Source of the DNA: Amphibacillus cookii
GTDB taxonomy: Bacteria; Bacillota; Bacilli; Bacillales; Amphibacillaceae
Length of the DNA: 64,000 nucleotides
NCBI RefSeq assembly: GCF_016908375.1
Contig: NZ_JAFBDS010000010.1
Location: 1-64,000 of the forward strand
Direction: 5' to 3'
The position numbers were made by a program, and so were the translations under genes. Below the pieces are notes generated by a model. That model was not told where the DNA came from and ran no database searches. It worked only from the letters and a program-made list of their open reading frames with translations. Of this stretch, positions 22,662 through 31,825 are shown piece after piece (within the stretch, counting starts at the first letter, position 1; each line of letters begins with the position of its first letter).

Positions 22662-22781
22662 ATATACACTCACTCCCCTCAATTAATGTATAAAACGATC
22701 TCCCTAGCATTGCACGCTCCTCTTGCTGTTAATCTTACAGCAAAGGTTTTCTTAACTATTTATAGTTTATGATTTAATTTT

Positions 22782-22819
22782 AAAAATAGAGCGCCTTGAC
22801 TTTATAAGCCCAAGGCGCT
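22782..22819 (-). terminator. Terminator of the Lpl-type ABC operon
   Basis: AGCGCCTTG (22790-22798) and CAAGGCGCT (22811-22819) pair with a 12-base loop, followed on the minus strand by CTATTTTTA. It lies eleven bases past the stop of the last permease gene and separates it from aguA. Confidence 0.85.
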
Positions 22820-22829
22820 TGACTTAGCA

Positions 22830-23750
22830 CTAACCTTTTACTCCGCCTAAAGTTAATCCTTTTACAAAGTATTTTTGCAAAAATGGATAGACCATAATAA
22901 TAGGCACTGAAACCACAACAGTCATAGCAGCTCGGACCGATTGCGGTGTTACCATTTCTACCTGGCCCCCTAAAGAATCTGCAAAAGAGTCTGCTGCGCC
23001 ACCTCCAGAAGTATTCGTACTTTGTAGTACTTTCATGAGCTCATATTGGAGGGTACTTAATTCAGGTATTGATGAATTGTAGATAAACACATCAAACCAT
23101 TGATTCCATTGACCCACTGCTACGAATAAAGAAACTGTAGCAATAACTGGAACGGCAAGTGGTAATGCGATCTTAAAAAACTGAACAAACTCTCCTGCGC
23201 CATCCATTCGTGCAGATTCGAAGATCGTCTCTGGTAACCCTTCAATAAAAGAACGAATGACAATTAAATTGAATACCCCTATAAGGGTAGGTAGAATATA
23301 AACCCAAAAAGAACCAATCAATCCGAGTTCTCTATTAAGTAAATAAGTAGGGATTAATCCTGCATTCATATACATCGTTAAAACAAACGCTAATGTTGTA
23401 AATCTTTTCAAAATGAAGTGTGGTCTTGATATCGTGTAAGCGACCATAGCTGATGCAAACACACCTAGACCTGTACCTACAACTGTTCTTAAGACAGATG
23501 TAATCCCAGCCCGAATAACCTGCGCTTCATTAAAAACATGCGTATAATTATGCGTTGTAAATGAACGCGGTAAAATATGCAATCCACCACGAACGGTATC
23601 TGTAGCATCATTTAATGATATAGCTAATGTATTTAACATGGGGTATAACATAACTACCACTAAAATCAGCATTAATAGAATATTTACTGAATCAAAGATT
23701 AGATCATCAATCCCTCTTCTTTTGCCTGCAAGCCTTCTTAAGAGACTCAT
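22830..23750 (-). CDS. Carbohydrate ABC transporter permease, LplC/YtcP-like
   Basis: A 306-residue inner-membrane permease of the CUT1 family with six membrane helices. The EAA loop that docks the ATPase reads ESARMDGAGEFVQFFKIALPLAVP (in part about residues 181-203). The long insert near residues 240-270 and the C-terminal QKYFVKGLTLGGVKG are typical of LplC/YtcP proteins, which partner with LplB and a large binding lipoprotein. In this context the substrate is probably aldouronates or xylo-oligosaccharides. The ATPase is not encoded here; a shared MsmX-type ATPase is the rule for such systems. Confidence 0.88.
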   Translation of the reverse strand: MSLLRRLAGKRRGIDDLIFDSVNILLMLILVVVMLYPMLNTLAISLNDATDTVRGGLHILPRSFTTHNYTHVFNEAQVIRAGITSVLRTVVGTGLGVFASAMVAYTISRPHFILKRFTTLAFVLTMYMNAGLIPTYLLNRELGLIGSFWVYILPTLIGVFNLIVIRSFIEGLPETIFESARMDGAGEFVQFFKIALPLAVPVIATVSLFVAVGQWNQWFDVFIYNSSIPELSTLQYELMKVLQSTNTSGGGAADSFADSLGGQVEMVTPQSVRAAMTVVVSVPIIMVYPFLQKYFVKGLTLGGVKG

Positions 23751-23763
23751 TATATCCCCTCCT

Positions 23764-24771
23764 CTAGAATAATCGTGCTTCTCCCAATTTCTCTGCTATC
23801 TTATTGGCCCCAAACAAAAAGATAAAGCTTATGATGGTCTTGAACATGCCGGCAGCGGTGGCAAGTGAAAAGTTTGCCATCGATATACCATATCTCAACA
23901 CATAGATATCTAAGTTTTCCGCAAAATCCATATTCATTGAATTCATAAGTAAGTACTGTGCCTCAAAACCAGATTCAAGAATATAACCAATATTCATGAT
24001 TAGTAAAATAACCACAACTGGCTTAATACCTGGTAATGTAATATACCATATCCGTTGCATTCTCGAGGCCCCATCAATCTCTGCTGCTTCATATTGTTCC
24101 TGATCAATCATCGTCATGGCAGCTAAGTATATGATAGAGTTCCACCCAACGCTCTTCCATACATCTGAAGCACCAATAATTCCCCAAAAATAATGACCAA
24201 CGCCCAGCCACATAACGGGTGTATCAATAATGCCTAAGTTTAATAGTACGGTGTTAATAATTCCATCATCCATTGATAGCGCAGTTGAAACAAGTCCAGC
24301 TACAACTACCCATGATAGAAAGTGAGGCATATAGCTAATCGTTTGAACGATCCTTTTAAATGTAATATTTCTAAGTTCATTTAATAACACCGCTAATGTC
24401 ACGGCTGTTACAAAACCAAGCACGAGATTAATGATGCTCATCGCTAATGTATTTCGCATAATTTCTAAAAATCGTTCACTTCCAAATAAAAAACGAAAAT
24501 TATCAAACCCCGCCCACTCTTGATCCAAAAAACCTCTGGCTGGACGGAAATTCTGGAATGCCATTACCCATCCACCTAATGGTAAATATTTGAATATAAA
24601 TAACCAGATTAAGAATGGAACACTCATCCATAGTAATTCTTTTTGCTCTTTACACTTACGAAAAAAATATTTAGGTCCTTTTTTCGGACGCTGCAGATTG
24701 ACCTTTTGTTTGTCTTTATATTTTAAACGCTCCTTGACTTGTATGGGATTTACTGGTTGTGCCAAAGTCAT
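23764..24771 (-). CDS. Sugar ABC transporter permease, LplB-like
   Basis: A 335-residue CUT1 permease with a 45-residue basic cytoplasmic N-terminus and six membrane helices. The EAA loop is EAAEIDGASRMQRIWYITLP (about residues 224-243). It matches the LplB/YteP group that forms a heterodimer with LplC/YtcP proteins. It lies 13 bases before the partner permease. A stable hairpin between this gene and the binding-protein gene suggests stepped-down expression relative to the lipoprotein. Confidence 0.88.
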   Translation of the reverse strand: MTLAQPVNPIQVKERLKYKDKQKVNLQRPKKGPKYFFRKCKEQKELLWMSVPFLIWLFIFKYLPLGGWVMAFQNFRPARGFLDQEWAGFDNFRFLFGSERFLEIMRNTLAMSIINLVLGFVTAVTLAVLLNELRNITFKRIVQTISYMPHFLSWVVVAGLVSTALSMDDGIINTVLLNLGIIDTPVMWLGVGHYFWGIIGASDVWKSVGWNSIIYLAAMTMIDQEQYEAAEIDGASRMQRIWYITLPGIKPVVVILLIMNIGYILESGFEAQYLLMNSMNMDFAENLDIYVLRYGISMANFSLATAAGMFKTIISFIFLFGANKIAEKLGEARLF

Positions 24772-24944
24772 CTACCCCCTTCGTTTTTTAGTAATTAATT
24801 TAGAAAAATAAACCTACTAGACTATTGCTAGTATTCACTTGTTTTTATAACTGAAAAAATACTTTAATAATTAATCTTCTAAAAATATTTTCACTTCAGT
24901 TCGTCTATTTTTCCAAACTAATATTACTTGCAGTGGTGATTGCA

Positions 24945-24980
24945 TAATGGTTATGGCAACTATAGTTACCATAACCATTA
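24945..24980 (-). promoter_or_regulatory. Intercistronic hairpin between binding protein and permeases
   Basis: A perfect 12-base inverted repeat TAATGGTTATGG (24945-24956) and CCATAACCATTA (24969-24980) lies 19 bases past the binding-protein stop. No T-run follows on the minus strand, so it more likely stabilises the upstream mRNA or attenuates than fully terminates. Confidence 0.65.
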
Positions 24981-24998
24981 CGCTTATTATTTCAACAG

Positions 24999-26684
24999 TT
25001 ATTCTTCTCCAAACTGCCAGTTACCATTAAGACGCTCTTCAACCGTTCTTGTGAAAAATTCTTCATACGCGTCGACATTTAGCGATCGGTATGCCTCAAC
25101 AAATGTATCCCACTCAGCTTCAAAGTTACTCGGATCAGCTAAGACTATCCGTGGATAGTGACGTTTTAATAATTGATCAGAATTTTCCTCGAAAATATCA
25201 GCATCTGATCCTGGCGCAATATTTGCACTCCATGCTGGGTACCATGGACGATCATCTGGCAATGAGAATATTTCAGAAAAAGTATCTATATCATAAGCAT
25301 CAAGGTACTCACGATCACCTTCACGGTATTCTAAGGTTGCCACTTCTGGTTGACGTCTTGGTTCAATAGAATTCCCATCAGAGAAAGTCCCGTTGATACG
25401 CGGCCAATCCCATGAGAAAGTCGTCATTCCAAATTCTTCTTGAAAACTTTGTGGGCGCACAAGTTCAATTTGTTCTTCTGTACGATAATAACGACCTTCA
25501 TCATTAACTTCGTAATGTTCACCTTCGATTCCCCACATGATCAAGCGCTGGTTTTCTTCCTTAACCATGTTATCCCAATACTGAACGATGCGTTCAGGAT
25601 TTTCTGCATTCACTGTAATACCCGTCCCTCTATTTTGAACAAAGGCAGGCGGGTCAATATATTGGTCTTTAATATCTTCATCAAAGACAATCGGTAGCGC
25701 CATAAACTCTTTATCCGGATCATTTGCTTCTTGAAGCGCGTTTCTTGCATCTCCAAATGCCCAACCATAATCAAAGAAACCTAACACGCGCCCTGACGAT
25801 AGTTTCGCTAAATAATCATCGTTATTCATAACAAACATCTCTTGATCTAAATAACCTTCAGCATTCAATTCATTTAATTTCTCCAAATAACGTTTTGCAT
25901 GCTCAGAATCAGCATAGACAGAAGCTTCATGTGTTTCCATATCAATCATAACCCCACCGTCATTTGGATAACCAGCTAAATGATTTGGTGCATTAGAAAT
26001 TCTAAAGAAATTTGTGTCATGTCCTATACCGGTAAAAGGGACCGTAGTCATTCCATCTATCTCTGGATTTTCATCAGCATATCGAGTAATTAGGTCAAAA
26101 TATTCATCAAGGGTTCTCACTTCAGGAAAATCATATTCTTTTAACACGCCACGTTGAATCCAAAAAGCACCCTGATCAATATTAGCCATTGGCTGGTACT
26201 CATTAATCTCTGCACCAAACGGAATATAATAAATGTTCCCATCTGGGTAAGTAAAACGATCTAAATATTCACCATACATTTCAAGAATATTTGGACCGTG
26301 CTCTTCTAATAAATCATTTAGTGGAATAAAAGCACCTGCGTCAACAAGCATATCTTCTGTTCCAGCTCCAACCACAACGTCTGGGTACGTTCCGCCAGCT
26401 AACATAACGCCAATACGCTCGTTAAGATCACCGACAAGATACTCTACTTGGAAATTAACACCTGTTTGTTCTTCAAAAATTTCCCCTATCACCGTTTCAT
26501 TCGTATTGACATCTCGACCTGAACCACCGATAAAGTAATGGTAAGTTACATTTTCATCACTGGTTTCACCAGAACCATCACCGTTATCAGTTACCGTCTC
26601 TTCATCTGCATCTCCACAAGCTACAAAAAACCACATCAGTGCCACCATTAACATAAACAATAAAGATAATTTCTTAACTTTCAT
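24999..26684 (-). CDS. Extracellular solute-binding lipoprotein, LplA/YtcQ-like
   Basis: A 561-residue lipoprotein that captures oligosaccharides at the outer face of the membrane for the two permeases downstream. The signal peptide ends in a lipobox FVAC (Cys23), followed by an acidic, Gly/Ser/Thr-rich linker to about residue 47. The mature part shows the large cluster B/LplA-type fold seen in aldouronate transporters (EEQTGVNFQVEYLVGD near the start; a DRPWYPAW segment near residue 485). The size, above 500 residues, is typical of this subgroup. A cre-like site overlaps its promoter. Substrate preference for methylglucurono-xylotriose-type oligomers is inferred from the neighbouring aguA. 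Confidence 0.9.
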   Translation of the reverse strand: MKVKKLSLLFMLMVALMWFFVACGDADEETVTDNGDGSGETSDENVTYHYFIGGSGRDVNTNETVIGEIFEEQTGVNFQVEYLVGDLNERIGVMLAGGTYPDVVVGAGTEDMLVDAGAFIPLNDLLEEHGPNILEMYGEYLDRFTYPDGNIYYIPFGAEINEYQPMANIDQGAFWIQRGVLKEYDFPEVRTLDEYFDLITRYADENPEIDGMTTVPFTGIGHDTNFFRISNAPNHLAGYPNDGGVMIDMETHEASVYADSEHAKRYLEKLNELNAEGYLDQEMFVMNNDDYLAKLSSGRVLGFFDYGWAFGDARNALQEANDPDKEFMALPIVFDEDIKDQYIDPPAFVQNRGTGITVNAENPERIVQYWDNMVKEENQRLIMWGIEGEHYEVNDEGRYYRTEEQIELVRPQSFQEEFGMTTFSWDWPRINGTFSDGNSIEPRRQPEVATLEYREGDREYLDAYDIDTFSEIFSLPDDRPWYPAWSANIAPGSDADIFEENSDQLLKRHYPRIVLADPSNFEAEWDTFVEAYRSLNVDAYEEFFTRTVEERLNGNWQFGEE

Positions 26685-26708
26685 TAATCGACAACCCCTT
26701 TTCCCTTT

Positions 26709-26728
26709 TTGTAAGCACTTTCATTATA
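26709..26728 (-). promoter_or_regulatory. cre-like site and -10 box of the Lpl-type operon
   Basis: TTGTAAGCACTTTCA (26709-26723, plus strand) matches the CcpA consensus at 14 of 15 positions and adjoins TATAAT (26728-26723, minus strand). The -35 box is weak. A TTTAGTTTGTT half-site just upstream on the minus strand may belong to a diverged XylR operator. Confidence 0.6.
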
Positions 26729-26763
26729 ACGTTGACCATGGTTTACATCACCATAACAAACTA

Positions 26764-26809
26764 AAGAGCGACCCTAAAAAAATATAGGTATTTCGTTAGG
26801 GGCGCTCTT
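26764..26809 (-). terminator. Terminator of the histidine kinase operon
   Basis: Arms of 14 bases (26764-26777 and 26796-26809, one mismatch) lie 25 bases past the kinase stop. A T-rich stretch lies on either side of the hairpin. Confidence 0.7.
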
Positions 26810-26834
26810 AATTATTTTATTATTTTCTATTGTG

Positions 26835-28583
26835 TTAGCGGGTGTGATACTTAATCGGCAACTGCAATATGATCGTGGTTCCTTTGTTCAATTCAGTGGA
26901 TATTTTGAATGTGAATTGTTCTTGAAAGTATAGCTTCAAACGGTAGTAAACATTCTGTAGTCCAATACTATTGCCCATATTTTCATCATTTTCAAGTTGT
27001 TCCATAATCGCATTTAACCTTGATTTAGCTATTCCTACACCATTGTCACGAATTTCAAATAGAATGAATCCATCTCGTTGACCGATTGTTATCGTTATTT
27101 CTCCTTGCCCTTTCAGTGGCTCAATACCATGGATACTTGCATTTTCTACAAAGGGGAGGAATGAAAGATTTGGAATATAACTTTTTATAATTTGATCATC
27201 AACATCTAAATGGTAAGTTAGTTTATCCCCAAAGCGATAAGCCTGAATTTCTAAAAAGGCTTTAATGAGCTGAACTTCATTTTCAATGGTGACCCATTCT
27301 CTATTCCATGTGATGGCATTTCGGAAAATCCCAGCCATATGCTCAATAATATTAGCTGTTTCTAGTTCGTTTTTCATTAAACACCGCATTCGAATCGTTT
27401 CAAGAGAATTAAAAAGGAAATGTGGATTAATCTGACTTTTAAGTGCACTTAATTGTGCTTGTTTCTCCTTTATTTCCAAATCTTTTTTCGCCAAATTTGC
27501 TTTAAATACTTCATTGAATAGCTGATTGATTTTGCGAGTCATTCGATTGATCTGTCGGGTTAACTGTCCAATTTCATCTTTAGATTTGACATAAGGATAT
27601 TCTTCAAATTTCTGATCTTCGATGCTTTTCATATGCTGCAATACTTTCGCCAAGCGTGAATGAAAAGACTTAGAAATAAAAACAATGATTAATGTTGGCA
27701 AAATAAAGTTAATAATACTTAAAACAATAATAAACCGACTTGATTCAAATAGCTCACCTATAAACGCAGACGTATCTACTACCCCTACAATCTGCCAACC
27801 TTCTAAATAATTATCACGTATAACCCGTTTGGTTATCAAATCATTTCTCGAAACATCGAGATCATTAAATGAAAGTCGATTTCCTTCCCAATCTACATGT
27901 TGATTATTTGTATAAACGATCTGATCCCGTTCATCTAATAAGTATAGATCGCCTTGCAATGTGACATTATGAAAAACTTGCTTAAGTGCCAATGGATTCA
28001 TATCAATTCTTACGATGGTTTCATATTGATCATACAAGTAAAAATAATTGAGCTCTTGAAATATTGACAAATTAATGGAAGTACCTTCCGCTTCCTCTCG
28101 GTAAATAATCGGTTGATGATTATTCTTTAAGTGCCCGTACCATAGCTTCGTTCGCATTTGATCAGTAATGGGGTGTACGCCTCCTGAAAAGATAACGGTC
28201 GGATTTTCTGTAAAAAAATTTATATTCTGAATAGAATGATAGAGGGGCGTCGACGTACCATATTGCCTAAGCACATAATTATAGGCTTCGACATAATCAA
28301 TAGTTGTATCATAATTTTGATCAAAGAAATCGTAAAGTCGAACATCTAAATAGAGTGTAGTTGCCATTCCGATCGCTTGATCAGTTAAGCGTCTAAATTC
28401 TTCTTGCGTTTGATTAACGACCAATTCGATGTCTGTTTCCTTCTGATTTAAAAATCGTTTTGTTGTCGTCATATAAAAGAAGGAATTAGATACAACAATA
28501 GGAAGAAAGACAGAAAGAATATAGACAATTAAAAACTTGTTACGTATTTTTAAATCGTTAAAAGACTGCATAAATGTTCTCAT
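26835..28583 (-). CDS. YesM-type sensor histidine kinase
   Basis: A 582-residue membrane kinase. Membrane helix near residues 15-37, an extracellular sensor of about 240 residues (dCache-like), a second helix near 275-297, HAMP, then the His_kinase motif SQINPHFLFNSLETIR with the phosphorylated His and a C-terminal ATPase domain (FVENASIHGIEPL as the N box, DNGVGI as the G1 box). ATG 28583 is chosen because AGGTG lies six bases before it; a GTG nine bases upstream abuts the previous stop. It follows a YesL-like gene directly. No response regulator gene is in this operon, which is unusual for the family. Confidence 0.88.
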   Translation of the reverse strand: MRTFMQSFNDLKIRNKFLIVYILSVFLPIVVSNSFFYMTTTKRFLNQKETDIELVVNQTQEEFRRLTDQAIGMATTLYLDVRLYDFFDQNYDTTIDYVEAYNYVLRQYGTSTPLYHSIQNINFFTENPTVIFSGGVHPITDQMRTKLWYGHLKNNHQPIIYREEAEGTSINLSIFQELNYFYLYDQYETIVRIDMNPLALKQVFHNVTLQGDLYLLDERDQIVYTNNQHVDWEGNRLSFNDLDVSRNDLITKRVIRDNYLEGWQIVGVVDTSAFIGELFESSRFIIVLSIINFILPTLIIVFISKSFHSRLAKVLQHMKSIEDQKFEEYPYVKSKDEIGQLTRQINRMTRKINQLFNEVFKANLAKKDLEIKEKQAQLSALKSQINPHFLFNSLETIRMRCLMKNELETANIIEHMAGIFRNAITWNREWVTIENEVQLIKAFLEIQAYRFGDKLTYHLDVDDQIIKSYIPNLSFLPFVENASIHGIEPLKGQGEITITIGQRDGFILFEIRDNGVGIAKSRLNAIMEQLENDENMGNSIGLQNVYYRLKLYFQEQFTFKISTELNKGTTIILQLPIKYHTR

Positions 28584-28592
28584 GTTCCGCAC

Positions 28593-29306
28593 CTAGTCAT
28601 TAACTGATCGAGTAGCTGAGCTTATTTTTTCTTTAAGTTGTCTTGTTCTAAATATTAAAGAATCCTCATTATTAGCAAGGCGTTGCTTCTTTCGCACAAT
28701 ACGTTCAAAAGCATGCACAGCATTCCACATGATTAACCATAATAGAACACTAACTGAGAAAAAAGGAATTAAACCCGGTATAAATCGAAAGAGATAAGAT
28801 CCTATTATTAAAGCTAATGCCATGGATACTAGTGCTAACGGATTGGCAACAGCGATCAAAACAGCGACTTTGAAATATTGAAAGAACTTAAGTTGATAAT
28901 GCACGTAGACAGGGAATAAAAAAAGCACTAGTAAAATATAAATAGTGACTGTAACATACCAAAAAAACAATATCACTGTGTGCTCTAAACCAGAAATCAC
29001 AGCTAGATAATTATAATTAAAATACAAAATGTAACCCATGACTATTAAACAATAACCTAAGCCATTCGCACCGAAAAAAGCAGCTTTATAATTCGACCAA
29101 AACACGCTAAACATCGGTGTATCTGGATCTTTTATCAACCACTTTCTTATCACCGAATAAGCAGAAGCTGTCGCTGGAAATAAACCGAAAACGCCAAGTC
29201 CTAATACAGTAAATGTCAACCAAAGTATATTTAAATAAGCAAATCGCCAAATCCATTCCATTAATCGATAAAAACGCGTGGATAGAAAGCCATAATTATT
29301 CTCCAT
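28593..29306 (-). CDS. YesL-like DUF624 membrane protein
   Basis: A 237-residue protein with about five membrane helices, of the DUF624 (YesL) family. The N-terminal RFYRLMEWIWRFAYLNILW and the GLFPATASAYSVIRKW segment are hallmark stretches. Members are commonly encoded next to YesM/YesN two-component systems and Lpl-type sugar transporters; their role is not known, though a link to the kinase or to transport is likely. It lies between a small lipoprotein gene and the kinase gene in one transcript. Confidence 0.85.
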   Translation of the reverse strand: MENNYGFLSTRFYRLMEWIWRFAYLNILWLTFTVLGLGVFGLFPATASAYSVIRKWLIKDPDTPMFSVFWSNYKAAFFGANGLGYCLIVMGYILYFNYNYLAVISGLEHTVILFFWYVTVTIYILLVLFLFPVYVHYQLKFFQYFKVAVLIAVANPLALVSMALALIIGSYLFRFIPGLIPFFSVSVLLWLIMWNAVHAFERIVRKKQRLANNEDSLIFRTRQLKEKISSATRSVND

Positions 29307-29325
29307 CTAAGATCCCCCTCAATAT

Positions 29326-29874
29326 TTATAACCATTCTTCAATTAACTGTCTAGCAAGGCTTTGATGCGGAGATGTCGCAACAACGCCTACTAACCATTC
29401 ATCTTCCAAGTCAAACCCCATGTCTTGGATAAATGTCATTTCTTCACTTAAAGGAAGTGCATAAACATGTTCAGCGGTTCCCTCTTGATTCTCCCGTATA
29501 AATGGATTGAGTCGCGCTGTATTATCAAAATGATCTACATAATCATCAAGAGGTATTAAACCGTATGGATCAATTAACACTTGATCTAGCCAACTGTCAA
29601 CGACAAACATATCAACCTCTTTATTAAATATCTCGATGGTGAGCTTATCATAAGAAGGTAAAGTTACGGCCACGTTTACTGATATATGCTCATCTAATTG
29701 GTCACTCAATAGCTCTTCAATATAAGCTTGTAACGGCTCTTGATAGGACTGAGATATACTTGAAATAAACATGATCTGAAATCGATCTGCATCATGATTA
29801 CCATCTGTACCACTTCCTTGACAGCCTACCAAAGAAACGAACAGTATCAAGGCCCATATATACTTTTTTTTCAT
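29326..29874 (-). CDS. Small lipoprotein, YteS-like or truncated binding protein
   Basis: A 182-residue lipoprotein with lipobox LVGC (Cys18 from ATG 29874). It keeps only short stretches that recall family-1 binding proteins (EIFNKEVDMFVVDSWLDQ; YALPLSEEM) and is far shorter than a normal binding protein of 400 or more residues. B. subtilis YteS, a lipoprotein of similar size near yteP/ytcQ, is the nearest thing I recall. ATG 29874 has AGAGGTGA seven bases upstream; a GTG two codons earlier is less likely. First gene of the yesL-yesM operon, so it may present ligand to the kinase. Function is inference. Confidence 0.65.
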   Translation of the reverse strand: MKKKYIWALILFVSLVGCQGSGTDGNHDADRFQIMFISSISQSYQEPLQAYIEELLSDQLDEHISVNVAVTLPSYDKLTIEIFNKEVDMFVVDSWLDQVLIDPYGLIPLDDYVDHFDNTARLNPFIRENQEGTAEHVYALPLSEEMTFIQDMGFDLEDEWLVGVVATSPHQSLARQLIEEWL

Positions 29875-29926
29875 AACCACTCACCTCTTAAATATTTACA
29901 CCAATTTATAATAAATATACCACCCA

Positions 29927-29941
29927 TGTGAAGCGCTTACA
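29927..29941. promoter_or_regulatory. cre-like site upstream of the kinase operon
   Basis: TGTGAAGCGCTTACA has the central AAGCGCTT of cre sites and 13 of 15 matches to the consensus. It lies 52 bases before the lipoprotein start. Confidence 0.55.
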
Positions 29942-30003
29942 AAATATAAATTAAAGAAGTTACTTTAAAATGTTTAGAAAGTATGAGCTTTCTCATACAA
30001 TTG

Positions 30004-30065
30004 TTGACATTCAATAAGCACGCGACTATACTAGCTTTAATTAGTTTGTTCGACAGACAAACTTA
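30004..30065 (+). promoter_or_regulatory. Strong promoter with XylR-type operator before the xylosidase operon
   Basis: TTGACA (30004-30009), 17 bases, TATACT (30027-30032) is near consensus. Just past the expected start of transcription, AGTTTGT (30043-30049) and ACAAACT (30057-30063) form an inverted repeat with a seven-base spacer, inside TTAGTTTGTTCGACAGAC, close to the Bacillus XylR operator. A 95-base leader separates it from the first gene. Confidence 0.78.
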
Positions 30066-30159
30066 CAAAAGATTAATCTGATTGTATCATAGTTTAATAG
30101 TTGGTGTTTTTATTTTTTTCACATACATTATTTTATTTTAAAGATAGGAGTTGTAAAAA

Positions 30160-31704
30160 ATGAAATATTTAAATCCTGTTATTTCTGGATTCTATCCAGA
30201 TCCTAGCGTGACAAAAGTTGGTGAAAATGATTATTATTTGGTTAATAGTTCCTTTGAATACTATCCAGGCATCCCCATTCACCACAGCACAGATCTCGTT
30301 AACTGGACTCAGATCGGACACGTGCTTTCGAAGGAGAACAAATTCGATTTAACAACAGCTAAAAGTTCAGGAGGTATCTATGCGCCAACGATTCGTTATC
30401 ACAATGGCACATTCTATGTGATAACGACGAACGTATCAGGTGGAGGGAATTTTTATGTAACAGCGACCGATCCTACTGGACCATGGTCCGACCCAATCAA
30501 AATCCCTTATGGCAATATCGACCCATCAATCATGTTTGACGATGACGGTACCGTTTATATTACGACACAATATGGGGCAGGTTACGATTCGCATATTATT
30601 CAATATGAGATCGATATTAGCACAGGTCAAGCACTTACTGAACCAGTTACCATTTTTCGTGGCGATGGTGATCAATGGGTAGAAGGCCCACATTTATATC
30701 ATATTGGTGATACTTATTACTTATTATGTGCAAGCGGGGGGACAGGAGATGGGCATAAAGCGATCATGGCAAAAAGTGATAAACCTTATGGGCCATATGA
30801 GCTTTGCCCCTACCCAATTCTAACCCATAAATCTTTACCTGACCATCCGATTCAATGTATTGGGCATGCTGATTTAATCAATGATCACAACAATAACTGG
30901 TGGGTTGTCTTTTTAGGGACACGGCCTGTAAAAAACAAATACACGCTTATGGGTAGAGAAACTTTTTTAGCTCCTGTTAAATGGAGTAGCGAGGGCTGGA
31001 TTGAAGCGATTGATAATAATAGCGGCTATGTAACGACAGTGATGGAATCCAATCTTCTGATCGAAACAAACTACAATAAACAAATTGAAACGACTTACAC
31101 TTTCGATGATGCACCATTAACGGATTGGTTCTATTTGAGGGCAAAGAAAGAAGAAAAGTATTCACTAACAGATCGTAAAGGTTGGTTGAAAGTAACGAGT
31201 AGTGCTGATACGTTGCATGATCGCCTTGGTATTCCTACGTTTATCTGTAAACCACAGCAGCATATTCATATGTCCTTTTCAACTTTAATCGATTTTACAC
31301 CTGAAAAACAAACGGACGAAGCAGGGATAGCTGTACGTCTAGATGAAGCATCACATTTAACATTAGCAATTAGACAAATCGATAACAAACCGACTATCAT
31401 CGCTACACGTTATTACCAAGGGGAAAGCACCATCATTGCCGATCACCTGATTGAGGATAACGAAGTTGAATTACGTATTTCTTGTGATCATACAAACTAT
31501 ACTTTCCAGTTCAAGTCCACGCATGGTGAATGGATCACACTGGGTAAAACATCGATTAAATATTTATCCAATCAACTAAATGGTGGCGCAGGGGGCAGCT
31601 TCACTGGTGTCTGTATCGGTCTATATGCAACAACAAACGGTGAGGAAGAAGCAATAGATGCTTATTATAACTGGGTGAAATACGAGGGCAAAGAAAATCT
31701 TTAA
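30160..31704 (+). CDS. GH43 xylosidase/arabinofuranosidase, subfamily 12-like
   Basis: A 514-residue cytoplasmic GH43 enzyme, a five-bladed propeller plus C-terminal beta-sandwich (from about residue 320). Catalytic residues are Asp14 (FYPDPSV), Asp121 (NIDPSIMF) and Glu175 (VEGPHLY). No signal peptide. Compared with the GH43 at 34486 it has a different loop set and YYPGIPIHHSTDLVNW, which I associate with the group of alpha-L-arabinofuranosidases/beta-xylosidases often found beside GH39 xylosidases. Which linkage it prefers cannot be settled from sequence. First gene of a four-gene operon under the XylR-type operator. Confidence 0.88.
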   Translation: MKYLNPVISGFYPDPSVTKVGENDYYLVNSSFEYYPGIPIHHSTDLVNWTQIGHVLSKENKFDLTTAKSSGGIYAPTIRYHNGTFYVITTNVSGGGNFYVTATDPTGPWSDPIKIPYGNIDPSIMFDDDGTVYITTQYGAGYDSHIIQYEIDISTGQALTEPVTIFRGDGDQWVEGPHLYHIGDTYYLLCASGGTGDGHKAIMAKSDKPYGPYELCPYPILTHKSLPDHPIQCIGHADLINDHNNNWWVVFLGTRPVKNKYTLMGRETFLAPVKWSSEGWIEAIDNNSGYVTTVMESNLLIETNYNKQIETTYTFDDAPLTDWFYLRAKKEEKYSLTDRKGWLKVTSSADTLHDRLGIPTFICKPQQHIHMSFSTLIDFTPEKQTDEAGIAVRLDEASHLTLAIRQIDNKPTIIATRYYQGESTIIADHLIEDNEVELRISCDHTNYTFQFKSTHGEWITLGKTSIKYLSNQLNGGAGGSFTGVCIGLYATTNGEEEAIDAYYNWVKYEGKENL

Positions 31705-31763
31705 TTTCACCATATAACGTTATCTATACTTTTTACACCAAAACCTAGCATTTAACCCCTTTA

Positions 31764-31800
31764 ATTTAAGCGCTTTCTTTTGTAAGCTATAACTTATAAT
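31764..31800 (+). promoter_or_regulatory. Internal promoter candidate and cre-like site before the GH39 gene
   Basis: ATTTAAGCGCTTTCT (31764-31778) matches the cre consensus at 13 of 15 positions; TATAAT lies at 31795-31800. The -35 box is weak. If used, transcription would start after the ATG codons at 31799/31802, which supports the downstream TTG start of the gene. Confidence 0.5.
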
Positions 31801-31825
31801 GATGACAAAATGGAGGGATATTGAT

